DNA of 64,000 bases, taken from contig NZ_JACDUS010000002.1 in the NCBI RefSeq assembly GCF_013761005.1, positions 310,001 through 374,000 on the forward strand, read 5' to 3'. The stretch's first letter is position 1. Every line of letters starts with the position of its first letter. Source of the DNA: Desulfosalsimonas propionicica. GTDB lineage: Bacteria; Desulfobacterota; Desulfobacteria; Desulfobacterales; Desulfosalsimonadaceae. Shown in pieces: positions 62,766 to 64,000 of this stretch. The notes beneath the pieces are model-generated. The model was not told the origin of the DNA and searched no databases. It saw nothing but the letters and a program-made list of their open reading frames with translations. Both the position numbers and the translations under genes were made by a program.

Positions 62766-64000
62766 ATGGATTATCTTGCAAAATCCGATCGGATCCGACA
62801 GGCCGGAGCAAACACCACGGCCGGCTCGCTGCCGTCCCGGGCGCGCATTATTGATACGGGCCTGGAGCCCGAGACCGGGGGTGCCAAACAGTTTTTGAAA
62901 AAAAAAGGTCTCGTCAATCTTTTAAACCTCCGGCACTTCCAAGGCGGGATCATCCATATCCATTTCCGGCACATCCACGACAATCGCCAAATTGCGTTTG
63001 AAGCCGTGCCCCGGCCCTGTTTTGGAAAATACCTGGTCTGCTTGTGGAACAGCCCGCCGGGGCCGTATTTCCGGCTTTCGGATTACATGTTTTCGGGTTT
63101 TTCCCTTACCGACGGCAATGGACTGATTCAGGCCGAACCCCGGGTCCGTGGCATCAGCGCAAGCGGAATATGCCTGTATCTGCCGGAAAAATCCGCTGTT
63201 CACGCAGGGCGAAAGGAACTCCGTCACCCGTGCCCGTCTGTTTCCGCACGGATTATTCAAAACAGCCTGACTTTTTCCGGAACCCTTAAAAATTTAAGCA
63301 CCTCAGCATTTTGCGTGGCCATAGAAGGCACGCCCGAAGCCCCTGAAGCATGGCTGAACAGCGCGCACGATCTCACCCTGGTGCTTGAATCAAACGGAGC
63401 AATGGTTTATTCCGGGCAGTGCCGTATTTTGAAAGCATTTCAGAGTGAACATGAATCCTGCCTTGTGCTCGCGGCGTTAAAGGACACCATTCAGCGATTT
63501 TCCCCCCGGGTTTACCGGAGTCGTCGCCTGTTGGTATCCCCTGCCCCGGATGTTGTTTTTCGTCACCCGCTCACTGGAGCCATGGTCGATCTTAAAGCCG
63601 CGGATATATCCGGGGCCGGAATTTGCGTCACAGACGAAAAAAACGCAAACGCCCTGATTGCAGGCATGCTTATCGAAGACATGACCCTTTGTTTTGCAAA
63701 TGCGTTTCAGGTGAAATGCCGGGCCCAGGTGATCTACCGGAAATTTTTGACCTCCGCGCAAAAAGAAAATCAGGTTCAATGCGGTATTGCCTTTCTGGAC
63801 ATGGCACCCAATGATCACATGCGCCTGCTGTCTTTGCTGCACCAGAGCCAGAACGATCACCTCTATATCTGCCATCAGGTGAATATGGATGAATTGTGGG
63901 CGTTCTTCTTTGAAACCGGATTTATTTATCCCAGAAAATATTCTTTTATTCAAAACTCCCGGCAGTCCATCCGGGAGACATACAAAAAACTCTACACCTG
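62766..64000 (+). CDS. PilZ-like protein, N-terminal part (3' end outside the window)
   Basis: The frame is open from ATG 62766 (GAGG 5 bases upstream) to the window edge, 411 complete codons. A PilZ-like domain appears at about 240-345: RVYRSRRLL in front and DISGAGICV (Asp280) match the RxxxR and D/NxSxxG marks of c-di-GMP binding. An earlier similar segment has LKNLSTSAFCV, so two PilZ-like folds are possible. The last residues (ELWAFFFETGFIYPRKYSF) look like the start of another domain, perhaps of the N-acyltransferase type seen in some PilZ proteins. I am not sure of the family. Confidence 0.75.
   Translation, partial: MDYLAKSDRIRQAGANTTAGSLPSRARIIDTGLEPETGGAKQFLKKKGLVNLLNLRHFQGGIIHIHFRHIHDNRQIAFEAVPRPCFGKYLVCLWNSPPGPYFRLSDYMFSGFSLTDGNGLIQAEPRVRGISASGICLYLPEKSAVHAGRKELRHPCPSVSARIIQNSLTFSGTLKNLSTSAFCVAIEGTPEAPEAWLNSAHDLTLVLESNGAMVYSGQCRILKAFQSEHESCLVLAALKDTIQRFSPRVYRSRRLLVSPAPDVVFRHPLTGAMVDLKAADISGAGICVTDEKNANALIAGMLIEDMTLCFANAFQVKCRAQVIYRKFLTSAQKENQVQCGIAFLDMAPNDHMRLLSLLHQSQNDHLYICHQVNMDELWAFFFETGFIYPRKYSFIQNSRQSIRETYKKLYT

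Overview
The window looks like a chromosomal stretch of an anaerobic Gram-negative bacterium, most likely a Desulfobacterota member close to the sulfate-reducing Desulfobacterales. The basis is indirect: mid-50s G+C by eye, a giant CoA-dehydratase-type activase, a full type II secretion operon, a large pyruvate carboxylase with atypical active-site motifs, a PASTA-only protein behind rsmB, and scattered AT-rich intergenic repeats. No sulfate-reduction gene or rRNA is present, so the assignment is an inference.

Left part (1-18.1 kb): the 3' end of an unidentified gene; an EF-G paralogue with altered GTPase motifs; the co-directional xseA-xseB-ispA-dxs-tlyA cluster (DNA repair plus isoprenoid precursor synthesis); a possible dif-like XerCD site near 7.93 kb; a Bax-inhibitor-1 membrane protein; glmM with an orphan left-handed beta-helix protein (cell-envelope sugars); a DHH phosphoesterase; fabH; a cold-shock protein that starts at TTG; a SurA-like peptidyl-prolyl isomerase; tRNA-Pro; purA; and tadA back to back with tRNA-Arg(ACG), the tRNA TadA edits.

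Middle (18.2-31.5 kb): a TolC-MFP-RND efflux operon; tRNA-Leu(CAG); ribF; the overlapping def-fmt-rsmB-PASTA set followed by rpe and aroQ; and asd on the other strand.

Secretion region (31.6-45.9 kb): a leftward type II secretion operon in the order gspG-H-I-J-K-L-M-N-C-D-E, closed by a terminator. gspF lies apart on the other strand, beyond a TPR membrane protein and a PilT N-terminal fragment. The secretin GspD ends in two nearly identical LysM modules, which is unusual.

Right part (46-64 kb): an alpha/beta hydrolase; a Ser/Thr kinase fused to an Lcl/DUF1566 domain; an orphan PUFA/PKS-type acyltransferase; birA followed by a 1256-residue biotin-dependent carboxylase with a C-terminal zinc ribbon; a 1464-residue activase/dehydratase fusion; ElbB; a DHH-CBS protein; and a PilZ-like protein that runs off the window.

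Two repeat families occur in the intergenic spaces. R1 (five copies) combines ACTTAA-type direct repeats with a CCTGTAAAAA hairpin. R2 (two inverted copies of about 151 bp near 59.7 and 62.5 kb) has terminal inverted repeats and resembles a MITE. There is no CRISPR array, insertion sequence or prophage. The most unusual items are the LysM-tailed secretin, the atypical carboxylase with its partner ligase, the repeat families and the dif-like site.
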